The notes: generated by a model not told the origin, from the letters alone. A stretch of DNA of 64,000 nt from Nymphaea colorata (GCF_008831285.2 NC_045145.1:1-64000), one strand, 5' to 3'. Shown: positions 1-12,392, counted from the stretch's first letter. Numbers and translations are program-made.

Positions 1-646
1 TGCTCAGATTTCCTCGTGCTATGGTTTGTTGGAACCGTGAGGAAGAAAGGAAGATGATGAACACACTCTTTAGATTTTCGGCATTGAATCCAAAGTTATG
101 GCCCTATGAAAAGAGATTCATTCTACCACAACAGGGTCTGCAGTCTCAAAAATAGGGGATCGGAAAAGCTTCGATTTTGGCTGGCTACGACAATTAGTTC
201 CGGTTGAGCACCGGTGCGCTGGAAGTGGGACTCCCGGGCAGTGCTGCACGTTCAATTTCTCGACGAAAGGGGTCTATGGAATAATGCCGATCTTTCAAGT
301 TGGAAGCAGTAATTGTCGGGCTGTTCCACGCGGCAGGATTGAGCTGCAACCAAGGTGCCAACAGGCAAGCGGAAATCACCAGATTCTGGCCAACTCTAAT
401 GTCGGATCAAGTTGAGCATCGTGCATTGGAAAGAGGACTCCAAGATGATACTTACTGAGCAATCTTCGAGGTGAGGGAGATGATCGAATAGATAACTCTG
501 AATTTTGAATGTTTGAGACGGTGGTTGGTCGGCCTGCTCCTTACGCTGAAAGAAGAAATCACAGCTAGGGAGGCAGCCGAGAATCTAGATATTCCGGCCA
601 GCTCTGGTGATGAGTTCCTGTCGAGCTTGGGCTCGTTGGAACCGTA
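1..646 (-). repeat. LTR-like repeat, copy A, cut by the window start
   Basis: This segment matches about 4985-5619 along its whole length with many small differences. Shared blocks include TTTCCTCGTGCTATGG near the start and GAGCTTGGG followed by GTTGGAACCG at the end. Similarity stops at about 646, where the second copy also stops, so this is a repeat-unit border. I read it as the partner of the LTR-like repeat at 4497-5619, whose primer binding site places the element on the minus strand. The left edge lies outside the window. The bases just past 646 are not the pyrimidine run expected next to a minus-strand 3' LTR, so the LTR assignment is provisional. Confidence 0.5.
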
Positions 647-2810
647 GCATGCAGAAGATTAGGCCAAAGCATTGGGAAAGACACTTGGAGCTATCACCGA
701 TGAGCCACCAAACAATGCTTCCTACTGTTGAAGAGGCCTGTCACCGGAGGGGTCGACAGGGTGGAGTACTCGTTTCGTCGCGGTGATTAACACTACTGGC
801 AGGCTCTCAGATCCACAGAGAAAACTGCCAGGAGGGGCCTGAAGTGGTCGGAGATGGGATTAATCGTCGGAAATGCAGCTCCTTTCTTCCACTGTTATGT
901 GGATTACTATCTGCTGTCGAACAGCAGGTCGAGGCTTATGGTCGAGGTGGTGTTTATCACCACCGGCTAACTCAGCAAGAAAGAGGGTTTTGTAGAGGAG
1001 AGGACTGCCTGCATTCTGCCGACCAAGAAAAGCTACCGTCTGACCGAATGATGTTGCCTGGCCCCAGTTGTCCATGCCCTCACATAGGGAACCCACACCG
1101 CTGCACACTGGAACCGTGCTGTCGCTTGGAGCAGGTCGCCGGAGGTTGGAAGCTACCATAGTCATCCTCCTCCTCGTGCTGAAGCTGAATGGTTGAACCG
1201 GTTCAGTCGACCGTTTGATCACTTGACTCGGCGTCTCATCCCGGGTTGCATACAAAAATCGGTGATAAGATTATAAGTCGGGTCCAGGACTAAGCCCAAC
1301 CCATTACATCGATCCAACTCAAAAAGGGAGTGCAGGTCTGAGCTTTGGATTTATAGACTACCCAAACCCGGCCTGAGGTACATGTTCCAGACCCGTGTCT
1401 ATGAGGCTTGTGTTGCCCAGTGCCCCACTGCTTGTCCCCAGCCCACGCCATGTCCCCCATACACAAGGATGTGTCCCGCTTGGAGACGTGTTGGTTGTGT
1501 CATGCAACTGTGCCTCATGTGGTTGTGTCCTGCATCACAAGAGGAATGTGTCTCACCCAGAACTCATGCTGAACGAGCTTCACTCAACCCATTAACCGAA
1601 CAAGGTTGAGTTCACCTTGGTTGCACCTGGCCGAGTGCTGGTCAACTTTGGCTGTCGTTGCTGAAGTTGCAGGTTGCTCAAGGCCTGGTAGTGGCCCGTA
1701 GCTGGATTCTTGCATTAAACTGACGCCTGGCCTGATCGGCCCATTGTTAACCTCCCTAGCAACGGAGAGGCCCTTTGGGAAATGAAGCAAGTGGCTGCCC
1801 TTGCCTGGCCCAGCAGTGATGAGTCTTGCAGCCATGCCTCCGTCCGCCTGCACCGTCATCGCTGGCCGACGGTAGGATCAAATTAGATCCACCCCTCTTA
1901 AATGGAGCCTGCCCTCAGGCTCCTTGGAGTCTCGCCTGTCACCATGACGGCAAGCACTCCCTAAGTGGTGCTTCCTTCCGCCGGGGTCCCAAAGAAGATG
2001 TCTCTGCTTCCAGCCATGGTAGGGTGGTTTTTGATAGAACTGCCCCAGCTGTAATGATGCTGCTCACCCTATGCTGCCGAGGATGTAAGCTCTTCAGTTT
2101 AGTTTCCGCAGCCCTATTTGAACCAAGCGAGCATTGACCTTACCAATGAAGTTCTCCCATGATAGCTCTTCGGTAGGAAGAAGACTGCACTATGGCACGC
2201 TTCTGCCTTGAGCTCTTCTAACTCGTGCCCCATGTTGGTCATCCGAAACCTGCCCCTACCAGTGGAGTCCTCGCATAACCTAAAGCCAATGGAGGGACAC
2301 ACCTTTGTCTTCCTGCTCAAGGATAGAGGACTGATTACGCCTGAGGTTCCACCACCATATGTTGTGACTGGGAACGGTGCAGCCACCCCTCCTAGGCTGC
2401 TGCAACACATTTCTGGAAGAAGCTACGCTAAGTGGTATGTGTGTTGGAGGTTGGTGATGCCACCTTTGATGTCCTCCAATGAACCTCGTTGACTGCGGTG
2501 GTTGCGGGTGCCCGGGCATAAGCTGTCCTCCTTGGTTGAGGATTTTCTTCCTCTCGGCCTGAGATGACATTGCTCATTTAGCTGTGGGCTGGTCACTTCC
2601 CTTAGCCTGTACACTGGTTCCTTTCCTCCGGTTTTTTTTCTGTTGGAGGCTGCTACTCCTTGGTCGGAATCAGCCATTACTAAGCTCACGACATTCTCAG
2701 CTTGGCTGCAGGGCTGTAAGGCATAGATGGTCATGTCTTCATCTTCCTCCTTAAGGATTTTCTTAGTTCTGTCAAGGAGGTGGGCGTAATCTCTATGAGC
2801 AGTCCCAGCC
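647..2810. other. GC-rich segment, probably decayed retroelement interior
   Basis: This stretch is visibly richer in G and C than almost all the rest of the window. It has short open frames on both strands, none over about 130 codons, and none carries a motif I recognise (no zinc knuckle, protease, reverse transcriptase or integrase signature). Its position between two LTR-like repeats and its composition suggest retrotransposon interior, perhaps a gag-side region on the minus strand at 2114-2812. That is inference only. It ends abruptly at 2811, where a hAT-like end begins. Confidence 0.35.
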
Positions 2811-4368
2811 AATGTTGTAAAAGGCGTAGCATATCGCGTATCGGTCAGGCCAACCTATACGCTATATCGTAACGTATCACATGTATCGTAAATTTAATTT
2901 TCTAATTTTTTAAAATATTAAAAAAAAAAAAGAAAAAACATAAAAAATAGAAAAAATAAGCAAAAAATCAGAAAAATTAAGAAAATGTATTGAAAGGAAC
3001 ATTCATGTATATGAACAACACATTCCAAATAAGAAATCAGAGATTCAAAATGACATAATAGATCCTCTTAGCATGCCGAAGAGAATTAGATTACATCACA
3101 ATTCATATGTTCGAAACATGTTGTTATCATCTTTCATGATTCAACGATAATCCTCGTCATCTGCACATCATCTTCATTTTCTTCATCAATTGCTTCTATC
3201 CCCTCTGTTGGAATCTCACCAACATTCAATTGCTCCCCAGCCTCTTCTTCTTCAATAATCTCTGTTGCTCCTTCAATGTTCAACAATCAAGATCATCCTC
3301 TTCAAGGATTGAGGATGGTTCTTCTTCAACCCAAGAATCTAATACATCAAAATGGTCAAGGCTGATAGGATCATATTGAGTGTGATGCTTCCTCGTAGAT
3401 GTTTCTTCTATTTGCCTAAAGTGTAACAAGAGAAAAATTAACAAATTGTTAAAAATTAAAATATGTATTAGAATTGGCTATTTTGCATAACAGATGTATT
3501 TAATTTACTTTGTCTCAACTTCATATTATAACGAACGTAAACAAGGTCATTCAAACTTTTATGTTCCAGCCTATTCCTTTTCTTGCTGTGGATGTGCTGA
3601 AATACACTCCAATTTTCTTCACATCCAGTTGCACTACATGTTTGGTTGAGGATTCTCATTACAAGCTTTGTTAATTCTGGAAAATCAAGCCCAAACCTAT
3701 CCACCACAAATCTAATAACAGATGGAAAAAAAGTATAATGTCCCTTTGTGAAATACCTGGACACAAAGATGACCTGCATCGAATTGTTGTCTCCCTCCCC
3801 ATGCTACCAGAACCATATCATATTTGTTGATCGACACATGGATAGCTTCTTGTTCTCTATAATCACTTACTAATATCTCAATACAATCCAACATGCCATA
3901 CTCGACCTCTCAGTTCTTCTTAAAAGTGGGAAGATATCTAATAGCAGGATTTAGGTAGTAGGCTGCTGCATGAAGTGGGCGATGAAGATGGCTAGACCAC
4001 CTTTCATCTATAATCTTCCATATAGGCACGTACAACTTTTTTTATCCCTTCATATTATCCCTAATGGCCTCTTTTATTATGGCCATAGCCTCATATAAAT
4101 ATCCAATAGAAGGTTTATCTTCACTGTCAACTAATCTAAGGACTTTCACTAGAGGTACAAAATCTTCAATAAGTTCACACATGATTCCCAAAAGTCAGCA
4201 TTGAATATGGTATCCACAACTGTCGTGGTCTTTCTTTTATAGGCATGTGGATATGCAGCCCAATCATCACTTGAAAACATCTGCCTGAGAGGATTTCTTT
4301 GCTTGACTATACCCTGTACAATCAAAACATTTGTAGCAAACCCTGTTTGTGCAGGTCGAATCTGTAAC
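2811..4368 (-). mobile_element. hAT-superfamily DNA transposon, truncated
   Basis: The left border begins CAATGTTGTAAAAGGCG, followed by a run of TATCG/CGTATCG-type subterminal motifs, the arrangement of many plant hAT ends. The interior holds minus-strand transposase remains at 3468-4370, so the left border is the 3' end of the element. The matching inverted terminus (ending ACAACATTG) is not seen on the right. Homology to the transposase stops near 4368, where different DNA starts with TGTAACACCTCG. The element therefore lacks the 5' part of its transposase and its 5' end, and no target duplication can be scored. Confidence 0.6.
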
Positions 4369-4370
4369 AC
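3468..4370 (-). pseudogene. hAT transposase, C-terminal part with dimerisation domain, broken
   Basis: A hAT transposase cuts and pastes its element in the nucleus; the C-terminal dimerisation domain is its most conserved part. Here the minus strand reads, from 4370 downwards, a block with FATNVLIVQGI, then LRQMFSSDDWA and VVDTIFNADFWESCV, all typical of the central region of plant hAT transposases. After frame changes and lost sequence it reads RILNQTCSATGCEENWSVF, then HSKKRNRLEHKSLNDLVYVRYN at 3468-3779, the hAT C-terminal dimerisation signature. The three open pieces (4149-4370, 3712-3894, 3468-3779) are in different frames, and the DNA-binding N-terminus is missing. It cannot make a full enzyme. 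The family call is firm; the exact lineage is not. Confidence 0.85.
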
Positions 4371-4480
4371 CTCGAATGTTTAGTCCCATATTAAAGATTA
4401 TGAGGAATCTTCAAGGGTCTCTCCCACGTTGCAGGGGCCAATCTTCTAGTGTGTTTTGGAGTCATCATGGGTGTGCCTAT

Positions 4481-4492
4481 GCTCTGATACCA
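4481..4492 (-). other. tRNA-iMet-type primer binding site (reverse complement)
   Basis: GCTCTGATACCA is the exact reverse complement of TGGTATCAGAGC, the usual plant retrotransposon site for priming by initiator methionine tRNA. It lies four bases left of a TG-starting repeat (4497), as expected for the 5' LTR of an element on the minus strand. Confidence 0.7.
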
Positions 4493-4496
4493 CTAA

Positions 4497-5619
4497 TGAT
4501 ATGTCCACCCGGCCGACGCGCTGCCAGCAGACGCTACCGCCTTGGATTACCTTCGAAATGGCTACCAAAAGCTGAACTAAGAGAGGTTAACTCCTTGTTA
4601 CGAGCAATGCCCGCCAGCATGCCCGGCCAGACATGACCCTGGCCTTACAACAACGCCCGATTGGTTACAGAGTTTCCCGACCCAGTCCTACCTCTTACTC
4701 ATGACACTTCAGCCATGACTCCCTATCGTCCCAACTACATCAACAGTAGTAGCAGAATTCTACCAACGGACAGGGGCAACTTCACTATTCTACAGGTTCA
4801 CGCTTGCGGCTCCGATTCGCTTGTTCTATGGCTCATTGGAATTGCACGGCTGTCAGTGTAATGAAGATCTCACTCTTGCATCTACCTGCACTGGAATCCG
4901 AAGATATGATCTACGGATCAGAGATGTGATTTCTGTAGTCACAAAGACAGTAGCGTAGGAACAGGTGCAGCGTCACACCTCTACAAATTTTGGGTTTCTA
5001 CTTGGATTTCCTCGTGCTATGGTTTGTTGGAACCGTGAGGAAGTATCAAGATGATGAGCTCACTCTTGCAGACTTCCAACACGAGAATCCAAATTTATGG
5101 CCCTGTGAACAAATACACGTTCTGCTGCAACAGGGTCTACAGTCTCAGAAACAGGGGACCAAAAAAGCTTCAATTCCAATCGCTCTGGCATCAGTTCTGG
5201 TCGGGCACCGGTGCGTTGGAAGTAGAAGTCCCAGGCAATGCTGCATGTCTGATTTCCCAATGAAAGGGGTCTGTGGAATCAATGCTGATTTTCAAAGTTG
5301 GAAGTGGTAAATGTCGGGTTGTTTCATGCACAGGATTGAGCAGATGTAGTGGCCGCCAACAGGTGAGCGGGAATCACCATATTCTGGCCAACTCTGATGC
5401 GTTGGAGAGAGGACTCCCAGGCGATGCTTCTTGTGCAATCCCGTAGTGAACGGATGATTGAAGAGATAACACCGAATTTTTGAATGTGTGAGACGGTGGT
5501 CGGTCAGCCTGCTCCTCACGCTAAAGAAGAAATCGCAGCAGGGGGAGGTGGCCAGAAATCTAGAGATTCTAGCGGCTCTGGCGATGGTTCTGGTCGAGCT
5601 TGGGTTCGTTGGAACCGCA
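4497..5619 (-). repeat. Putative 5' LTR of a minus-strand retrotransposon, copy B
   Basis: The repeat starts TGATATGTCCACCC directly beside a primer binding site complement and could end GGAACCGCA at 5618-5619, giving a TG...CA unit of about 1.12 kb. Its last 630 bases match copy A at 1-646. The sequence just before it (4369-4480), with TGTAACACC and TTAGTCCCATATT, resembles plant retroelement leader or LTR-edge DNA. The right border rests only on where homology to copy A ends. No coding function is seen. Confidence 0.5.
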
Positions 5620-6660
5620 ACACTCTCAGGGTTACTCCAGTCCAATATCTATGTGTTGTACTTGTCTTATGAGTTGGTTAGATTTTAGTTTTGTTGAGTT
5701 GGGCAATTGTTGGTTTGATTTTATAGTTCAATCTTTTTCTTTTATTTTATGTTTCACTAGTTTTCTAGACAAGGCTTGTCATCTTTAGTTCTCACTTTTG
5801 TTGTAGCATGGGTTGTTTAGGAGCTTTGTTGACTTATTTGCTTGGTTTTCATTTTTCAATGTTTTTACTCCATTCTTTTGATAAATAAAATCTGATCAAG
5901 TCTAGTCCCAAATATGTATGTACATGTGCTATTTTAGGCTACTACATATAAGGTATTTGACAATCTTATGATTTCTTTCGTGTTCACTATCATGCTCTTG
6001 CATCAGCCAGTGTTGGAAAGAAAAACCAAGAAAGAGAGAATTATACGAAACTCAATTTTAAGGAGTATTCAGTTAGCCCCATACATTGTATACTCTACTT
6101 GAAGTCGCCAGTCTCTTGGAAGTGGAATATCAATAAATTGACATAAGTAAATACTTAACTATCTAGGAAGTCTAGGTAGTGTTGTCCATGGCAGTTTCTA
6201 GTTGGGAAAGAATGTTGCTTCAGGAGTAGGGATGTAAATGGGACGTTAATCTTGGGCTATGAGTTTGGACTATATAGGTCTATGTCATAATGATTCGCCT
6301 GGAAAAGATCCACACCTGTGTATGTATCATGCAGCTCAACATAGGTGTAGGACATGGAAAATGATATTTGCTATTTTGAGTCTGTGTGTTTGTATGCATG
6401 TATGTTTGTGTAATCAGACACTAGTCACAATTCTTGTATGCTTTTGGACCATTAGTCCTCTCAAAAGTACATGTCACTATGGCAAAGTGCATCTACATTG
6501 TCAAAAGTGAAAGACAATAAGTAACATGGGGAGACAAATGTAGATGCAAAGCTGTTCTCCTCCCATTAGACATTCTTTATGTCTGTTTGTTTAGTGCCAC
6601 CATTAAGCCCATTTGTTTAGTACCACTAGGAGCAACTGACTTTCAACATCTATTTATAAG
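5620..6660. other. No gene seen
   Basis: AT-rich DNA with only short open frames and no recognisable domain, RNA gene or element end. A T-rich stretch at about 5650-5790 looks like intron or intergenic DNA. Confidence 0.5.
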
Positions 6661-7106
6661 GTAATGCTAATGAACTATTTGTTTTTGTATTCATCAATGT
6701 TGAACTTGTTTAAATAATAACCACCAATTAAGCATGTTAGTTTCATGGTCCTAGTCTATATATCATAGTTGGCAAACATGTGGATCGTCTGGCCTTGGAT
6801 TCCCAGGGTGACTTGACCACTTATTTGGTCAAGTCATAATTTTGTGTAGTATTCTTAAAACAAAGAGTGGGTAATGCTAATGAACTATTTGTTTTTGTAT
6901 TCATCAATGTTAAACTTGTTTAAATAATAACCACCAATTAAGCATGTTAGTTTCATGGTCCTAGTCTATATATCATAGTTGGCAAACATGTGGATCGTCT
7001 GACCTTGGATTCCCAGGGTGGCTTGACCACTTATTTGGTCAAGTCATAATTTTTTATAGTATTTTGTTAAAACATTTTTTATAGTATTTCTTAAAGCAAA
7101 GAGTGG
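6661..7106. repeat. Tandem duplication, unit about 210 bp
   Basis: GTAATGCTAATGAAC starts at 6661 and again at 6871, and the two copies are nearly identical throughout (first 6661-6870, second 6871-7106). The second copy is longer because a short TTTTTTATAGTATTT-type piece near its end is itself repeated. No coding sense is seen. A GA dinucleotide run follows at about 7134-7152. Confidence 0.9.
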
Positions 7107-7549
7107 GTCCTGAAATGCTGGAAGTAACATAGTAAGAGAGAGAGAGAGAGAGATCAGCAGATAGTTGCTGGATATTTCGAGTTCAGTTAATGAGATTAGC
7201 GAGATGAGTTGTGGGGAATAACTTTGAATAACATCTGATTTGCCTGAGCATGGGTAAAATGACTCAATTTTTACAAGGTCAAAGATTGACTGAAAGCATT
7301 GATAAATCAGTTTCAAACAAACTGTTCCAGAATTGAGCAGTCAACCAAAACAGAATGATTCAATCAAAATAGGTTAGTGCATTGGATGCATAATAATCAG
7401 TTGGATACTGTTGTTGTACCTGCAGAAGTTCTGCTTAAGTTTTCAATTTATCATCACTGCAGAAATTGATTGATCTGGTCAAATTGAATTCACAATCAGT
7501 TTCTATCCTTCCCTTCAATTAAATTTTGGGCTGGGCTCACAATGTTCAG
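7107..7549. other. No gene seen
   Basis: AT-rich DNA upstream of the exon series at 7550-8498. It could hold earlier exons or introns of that gene, but I found none with convincing borders. Confidence 0.4.
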
Positions 7550-8498
7550 GCTAAAGTGCCTGTTGATGACTGCCAAAGTGTTCCATATATGATGGATGAT
7601 GTGCAGTAACTTATCCGGATCTCCTGGTATCATCTTCCCAAAATGTTAGTATTCTGTTATTCTATTGAAATTTAAAATTAATCCATCATAATGTAGACTT
7701 TTTGTCAACCATTGTTTTTTATTTGACATTTGTAGAACAAGAACCTTTGTAGGAATTCTACAAGTTAGAAGTTGTTTAGCTGAAATAACTAAGTATCAAA
7801 CCTGTTGCAGTTGTGTGGACCCATCGGCAATGGATTTTTCGTAAGGTAAAAATGAGATGGCTAAAATGCCTCCTTTTTAGGTTCCAACGTTTTCCCCCTC
7901 TTTTATATTTTGCAGCCAGAAACACATTTAATGAAGGTTTTGAAAATTTAAAATTGTTGTAGTGAAAGGTTGTGTAATTTTCTTGCTTTTTGTTTTTTAA
8001 ATCATAGGTGGCAGATAAATGATTGCCGATGTATTTCTAGATCACTCAAACTTATGCCAAGCCACCTTCAAGGTAGGGATCTACATCTATTCATGTTGTA
8101 TCTTGCTAAAGTCTTTTCCAATACTTGAAAATTTAGAGGGTTGACCTTTTAAGGTGTTTTGAGGTTCAAGTTGATTCAATTTCTTTTCTTTGTTCATTTA
8201 GCTATTTTTATCTAAATGGTTGTGGGCAGGTTTGGAGCTGGATCTGTTACAAAGGGTATTTATTGGGCTTGGTGCAGCAATTGATAATCTCTGCAGGCTG
8301 GTATTCAGAGAATTCAAATTATGAGTGCAAGAAATCTGTGAATCTGTTTTAATTTTTCTTAATTTCTGCATTTCTGTTCATTTCAGTTAGAGCGGGCTCA
8401 TCTCTACCACAGCCTTCACCCTGTCCCGAACATTCACATCTACAACCCTGTTCCTTCAGAAACTGTCGAGCTCGATGAAGAGCACTTTCTTTATAGAG
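7550..8498 (+). pseudogene. Unrecognised gene relic, five spliceable exons, one in-frame stop
   Basis: Five segments chain in one frame through GT-AG borders: 7550-7644, 7811-7845, 8008-8072, 8230-8300 and 8387-8498. Introns are 86-166 bases, normal for plants. The phases join correctly at all four junctions. The combined reading contains SWYHLPK, CGPIGNGFFVRWQINDCRC, SRSLKLMPSHLQGLELD, RVFIGLGAAIDNLCR and, in the last exon, LYHSLHPVPNIHIYNPVP. One TAA interrupts the first exon between MMDDVQ and LIRISW; it could be CAA changed to TAA. After 8498 the frame runs on past a possible GT donor into a stop, and no further exon is clear. I do not recognise the family. The preserved borders argue for a genuine host gene that is recently inactivated or incompletely modelled, rather than chance frames. 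Confidence 0.55.
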
Positions 8499-11400
8499 GT
8501 CGGGATTGGATTTGCCTGGGATGCTTGTTCATTTCCCCATGGATGGCATGCCATGAGCCATAGGCTCAAGCCATCACATTGCTTGGTGGCCAGAAGCCTA
8601 ACCAAATGAGGCCAATGCCTTCTGGGTGCACGAATTTGTGCTCAGTGAGCATGGGATATGATTTCAAGGATTTGATAATACCCTTGTTGAGAGCTGTGTT
8701 CTAGTAAAGTTTTGCTGTGCTTGCAAACACTGGATGTGGACTCAGTCACCCTCAAGTCCCAAGTATAGGAAAGTATGAGGGTGCCCAAGTGCCAGTAGAT
8801 CTTATTGCCTTTCAATTAATGAGGCGAACTCCTACTTGATCATCTTGATTGACCAGGCCTCCATGAAGTTCTTCAATTTTCAATTATGGGCATTTGACCA
8901 TTGTCATCACCGCGAAGGGGAAAAATCGAGAGGGGAACTGAAAGGGCATCGATGAACAATGAAGGGTGAGTTGAAGGAGATTCTTGCAGATCTCGACAAT
9001 CCCAATGGTGTGGTCTCCGATACAGATCATCATGAACGTATCAAGAAGGTAACCCATTTCTGTTAGCTTCTGCATGTGATTTATGATCATGGTATCTCTC
9101 TCTAGATTGAAGAACTGATTGCTTAGGTTCATGACAACATTTTCTTTGTCCACATGGAGAATTTTCTCTGTTAAGTTGCGTCGATTGGACGACGCTAGAG
9201 CGTTACTATCCTGATCTTGATTCTGCTGCAAACTTTCGTGAAATTTTCATGAGTCTGTGGAAATCGCTTGCGCATTAAGGATATAGGCATCCTTGGAAGG
9301 TATGTTTCATTTTTCAATTTCTTTCTTTTTTGGGTTCATTGTGTTTCGTTTGTTCGTTCTGGCTTTCCAAATTTCCATTTCTACTTGTATATTTATTATT
9401 ATTTTTCTTTTTTAACTCATTTTTAACTTTCCTTCGCCTGTTGGGTTTCCATTTTTTTTTGTTTCGAGCAACGATTCTGAATAGTTTTTTTTCCTCAATT
9501 CTAGTGCTTAATTGAATCAGAAGTTATGGTTTGCGCCGCTATTGTGTTAAAGGTTCATGTTAGATTATTTTGTTCTTCGTTTTTTTGTCGGGAGTCAATG
9601 TACGCATGGTAGGTGAAGTTCAAAGGTCTTCTAGATGCAGAATGAAATTGTTCTTTATTTACGTTTCTTATAATTTAGGACTCAAGTTTGGTATGCTTCA
9701 TGTTTTCCGCTTCAATCTTCTTCATTTTGAGGTAGTATTGGGGAGGATAAGATACTGCCAAGCAATGTTGTTGCGGCGGTGCTGGATTCTATTGTTTCTC
9801 ACATAAAAATTCAGGTTCACCTGAATATTTTGGGGAATTATTAGGTGCGAGTTTGATGCCTGTGTTCCGCCTCCACCTCTCTGCTTGTTGTTTGTATGTC
9901 CAATTTCAAATTTGGCATCGATTTCAGGTTACGGTAGCTTTGCTTTCATTAGTGGATGGTTGGATGTTCAAATGAAAGGCTTGTTTCCATTAGGCACCCG
10001 ATTTTCAAATTTGGCATTGATTTCAGTAAAAGATGCAGCAATTGCTGCTATCGGTGTCAATTGAGGAAATAAATATGTATAACCATGTGAAGAAATAGAA
10101 ACAAAAAATATAGGTGATAAAAAATAGAAAAATATACAAAGGAATCAAAGAGGGAGAGAGAGACGAGCTTGCCGGAGGGAGAGGGCCTTCGATGCGCATG
10201 CCTACCTGCCTCTATATGCGAGCTGCACCATTTAGGTCTACTGCTATATGCGAGCATTAGGGGTGAAACAACGCACCGGTTTAGATCTTTGTGTATCATC
10301 CCCAGTATAGCTCTATAGCAAGTGTCTGAACCACCGATATAGTTCTGTAACAGTTATCATCACCACCACCGCCGCAAGTTATACATACATTTGTCATCTT
10401 AAAGTCCAATAAATGAAATTTACATCCCACAAGAAAACACTTCTGGTATAAACCTACTTAATGCTGATGATTTTTGTGACCTTAGAAGATTTGATTTTCT
10501 CATTATATTTGAAAACATTTGCATTTCGAAACCATAAGGCGTTGGACATCTTGTTATAATATGGTTAGGAGCGTGAACACTATGGAATCTGGTCAAAAGG
10601 CCAACCAAAACAGCCTCCTGGGGATGTAGACTAACCCATTGGTAGTTGAATATAAATAGTTAAAATCTTTGTAGCGACAAATAGAAAAAAAATCGTCTCT
10701 GATTAAGACCTTTTAATTAGATACCCAAATTTTGTTAACATATATGTGAGTTTATTGTAAATAAATTACTTAACATGTAGGAAAGTCTTGCACAAGGACG
10801 ATTGTGTGTCAAGGATTTGTTATATTAATTTCCTTATGTTGATCTAAATAAACAAAATGGGTGGATTGAAAATATTTTTGCCTCTTTCTCTTTTTCTCAT
10901 TCCCTTTCTTATCATGGCCATCGCCTCCTTTCAACTCTTTAAGCTCATAGGTTTAGTCTACCATTTCTCAAAATTTAGAAATGCATTTGATTATGGTTGG
11001 ATACGTAAATCTCATTAATTTGTTCAACTGTACACATCCAACGAGCACCTTATCTTTAAACGAAAATAGCAAAATGCAAGAAAATTTGCCATCCAATTTT
11101 TTTTATGAAAATATTTGGCAGCTGGGCGCACAAGCCAGTGACATAGAGAAATTGGAATTATATAAAAGAATCTGTCCATGTCCTGTAATGTGTGTCATTA
11201 TTTAGCAAAGTCTATTTGGCTTACAAAATATGTGTCAAACTTGATGATCTTATGTGATAATCTAACAAACATATATATGACACTTTTTTATCAAATTTTA
11301 TTTAAATGCATTGGCATTGAAATGCCAAAACGGTGCATATATATCTGCTAAATTTGTGTTTGCTTGGACCTTGAAAATTGTAAAAGTAGAAAAAATCAGA

Positions 11401-12250
11401 ATTCGATGTGTCGACTTTCTCAACGTTGGATAACTTCATGACTTATTTTGTGGTGAAATAAGAAAGTGCATTTTCTTTAAATATTTTAGACACATTTAAA
11501 AAGACACATATCAACTAAGAAAGAATAGGTTAAGATACATTTCCTTTTTCTGTTCATATATAAAGAGAATTAACTGAAAAACCATAAGCCACCTTCTAAA
11601 ATAACATGAGAAATTGTGTTAGGAGATGAAATCTCTCATATTTATTTTTTTGTTCACTCCACATTCTTTTTTATAGTGGGGAAATCAACCATTGAATCAT
11701 CTATCTTATTCAGTTGTTTGGTAACTGATTTTTTACGGTTTTAGGAATCACTGAAAACAGTTCTTCGAAACCTATGAAGGCAAACATGGGTGGATTTGCG
11801 GAAATAGAGAATGTGGATGAGTTGGTCGAATCTCGATCCCCGAAAACAGTGGCATAGCCACATTGTGGCTGGTGTGGCCAGCTGCCCACACCAGCCTCTT
11901 AAACGTTTTTTATTTTAAAATAGAAATCTTAAATATTTATCTTTAATAAGGACTTCTAGCTAAATTAAATGTAAGGGAACTTGCATTAAAGAATCTAGCT
12001 ATTTTTTTTATCCATTTCATCTACTCATAATTCTGAATGATTCTTCTATTGTTTTGTTACCTTCCAAACACATTTTTCTTTTCTTCCACATACCAACACT
12101 TTGTTCAATAGTCAAAGGAACAAAAAGTTCACTTGAGTTACCTAATTTATTCTCAATTTAGCAGTCTCCTGTTTTTCTTTTTCAATTTTCTCAAGTAGCT
12201 TTGTCAATTTTTGGGCATGGTCTGATTCCTTGGGCACAAAATGTGTAAAA
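8499..12250. other. No supported gene; AT-rich DNA with T-rich stretches
   Basis: A 115-codon minus-strand frame at 8884-9231 has no domain I recognise, and the opposite strand there has a short exon-like piece (about 8959-9047, ending AAG before GTAACC). The 9300-9810 stretch is strongly T-rich, like plant intron. A GC-rich patch at about 11850-11910, with repeated TGGC/GCCA motifs, resembles the end of a small hAT-like element. None of this supports a gene call. Confidence 0.35.
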
Positions 12251-12392
12251 ATTTGCTTTAACACATGTATATGAACCAGTGAATCAGCCATTGCAGGCTT
12301 ACATAAGAATTGTGCGTAACCTCCACCACCAGGATGAGGAGGGTGAGAAGGAGGAAGAAGCAGTTAGAAGAAGCGACCCAAGAGGGGAATAG

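Noticed and set aside
4369-4480. A complete TRIM-type mini-element starting TGTAACACC
   Set aside because: The TTAGTCCCATATT and primer-binding-site motifs are suggestive, but no matching short LTR lies on the other side of the site.
8884-9231. 115-codon minus-strand frame as a retroelement gag piece
   Set aside because: Its resemblance to copia gag was too weak to support, and there is no zinc knuckle or neighbouring pol sequence.
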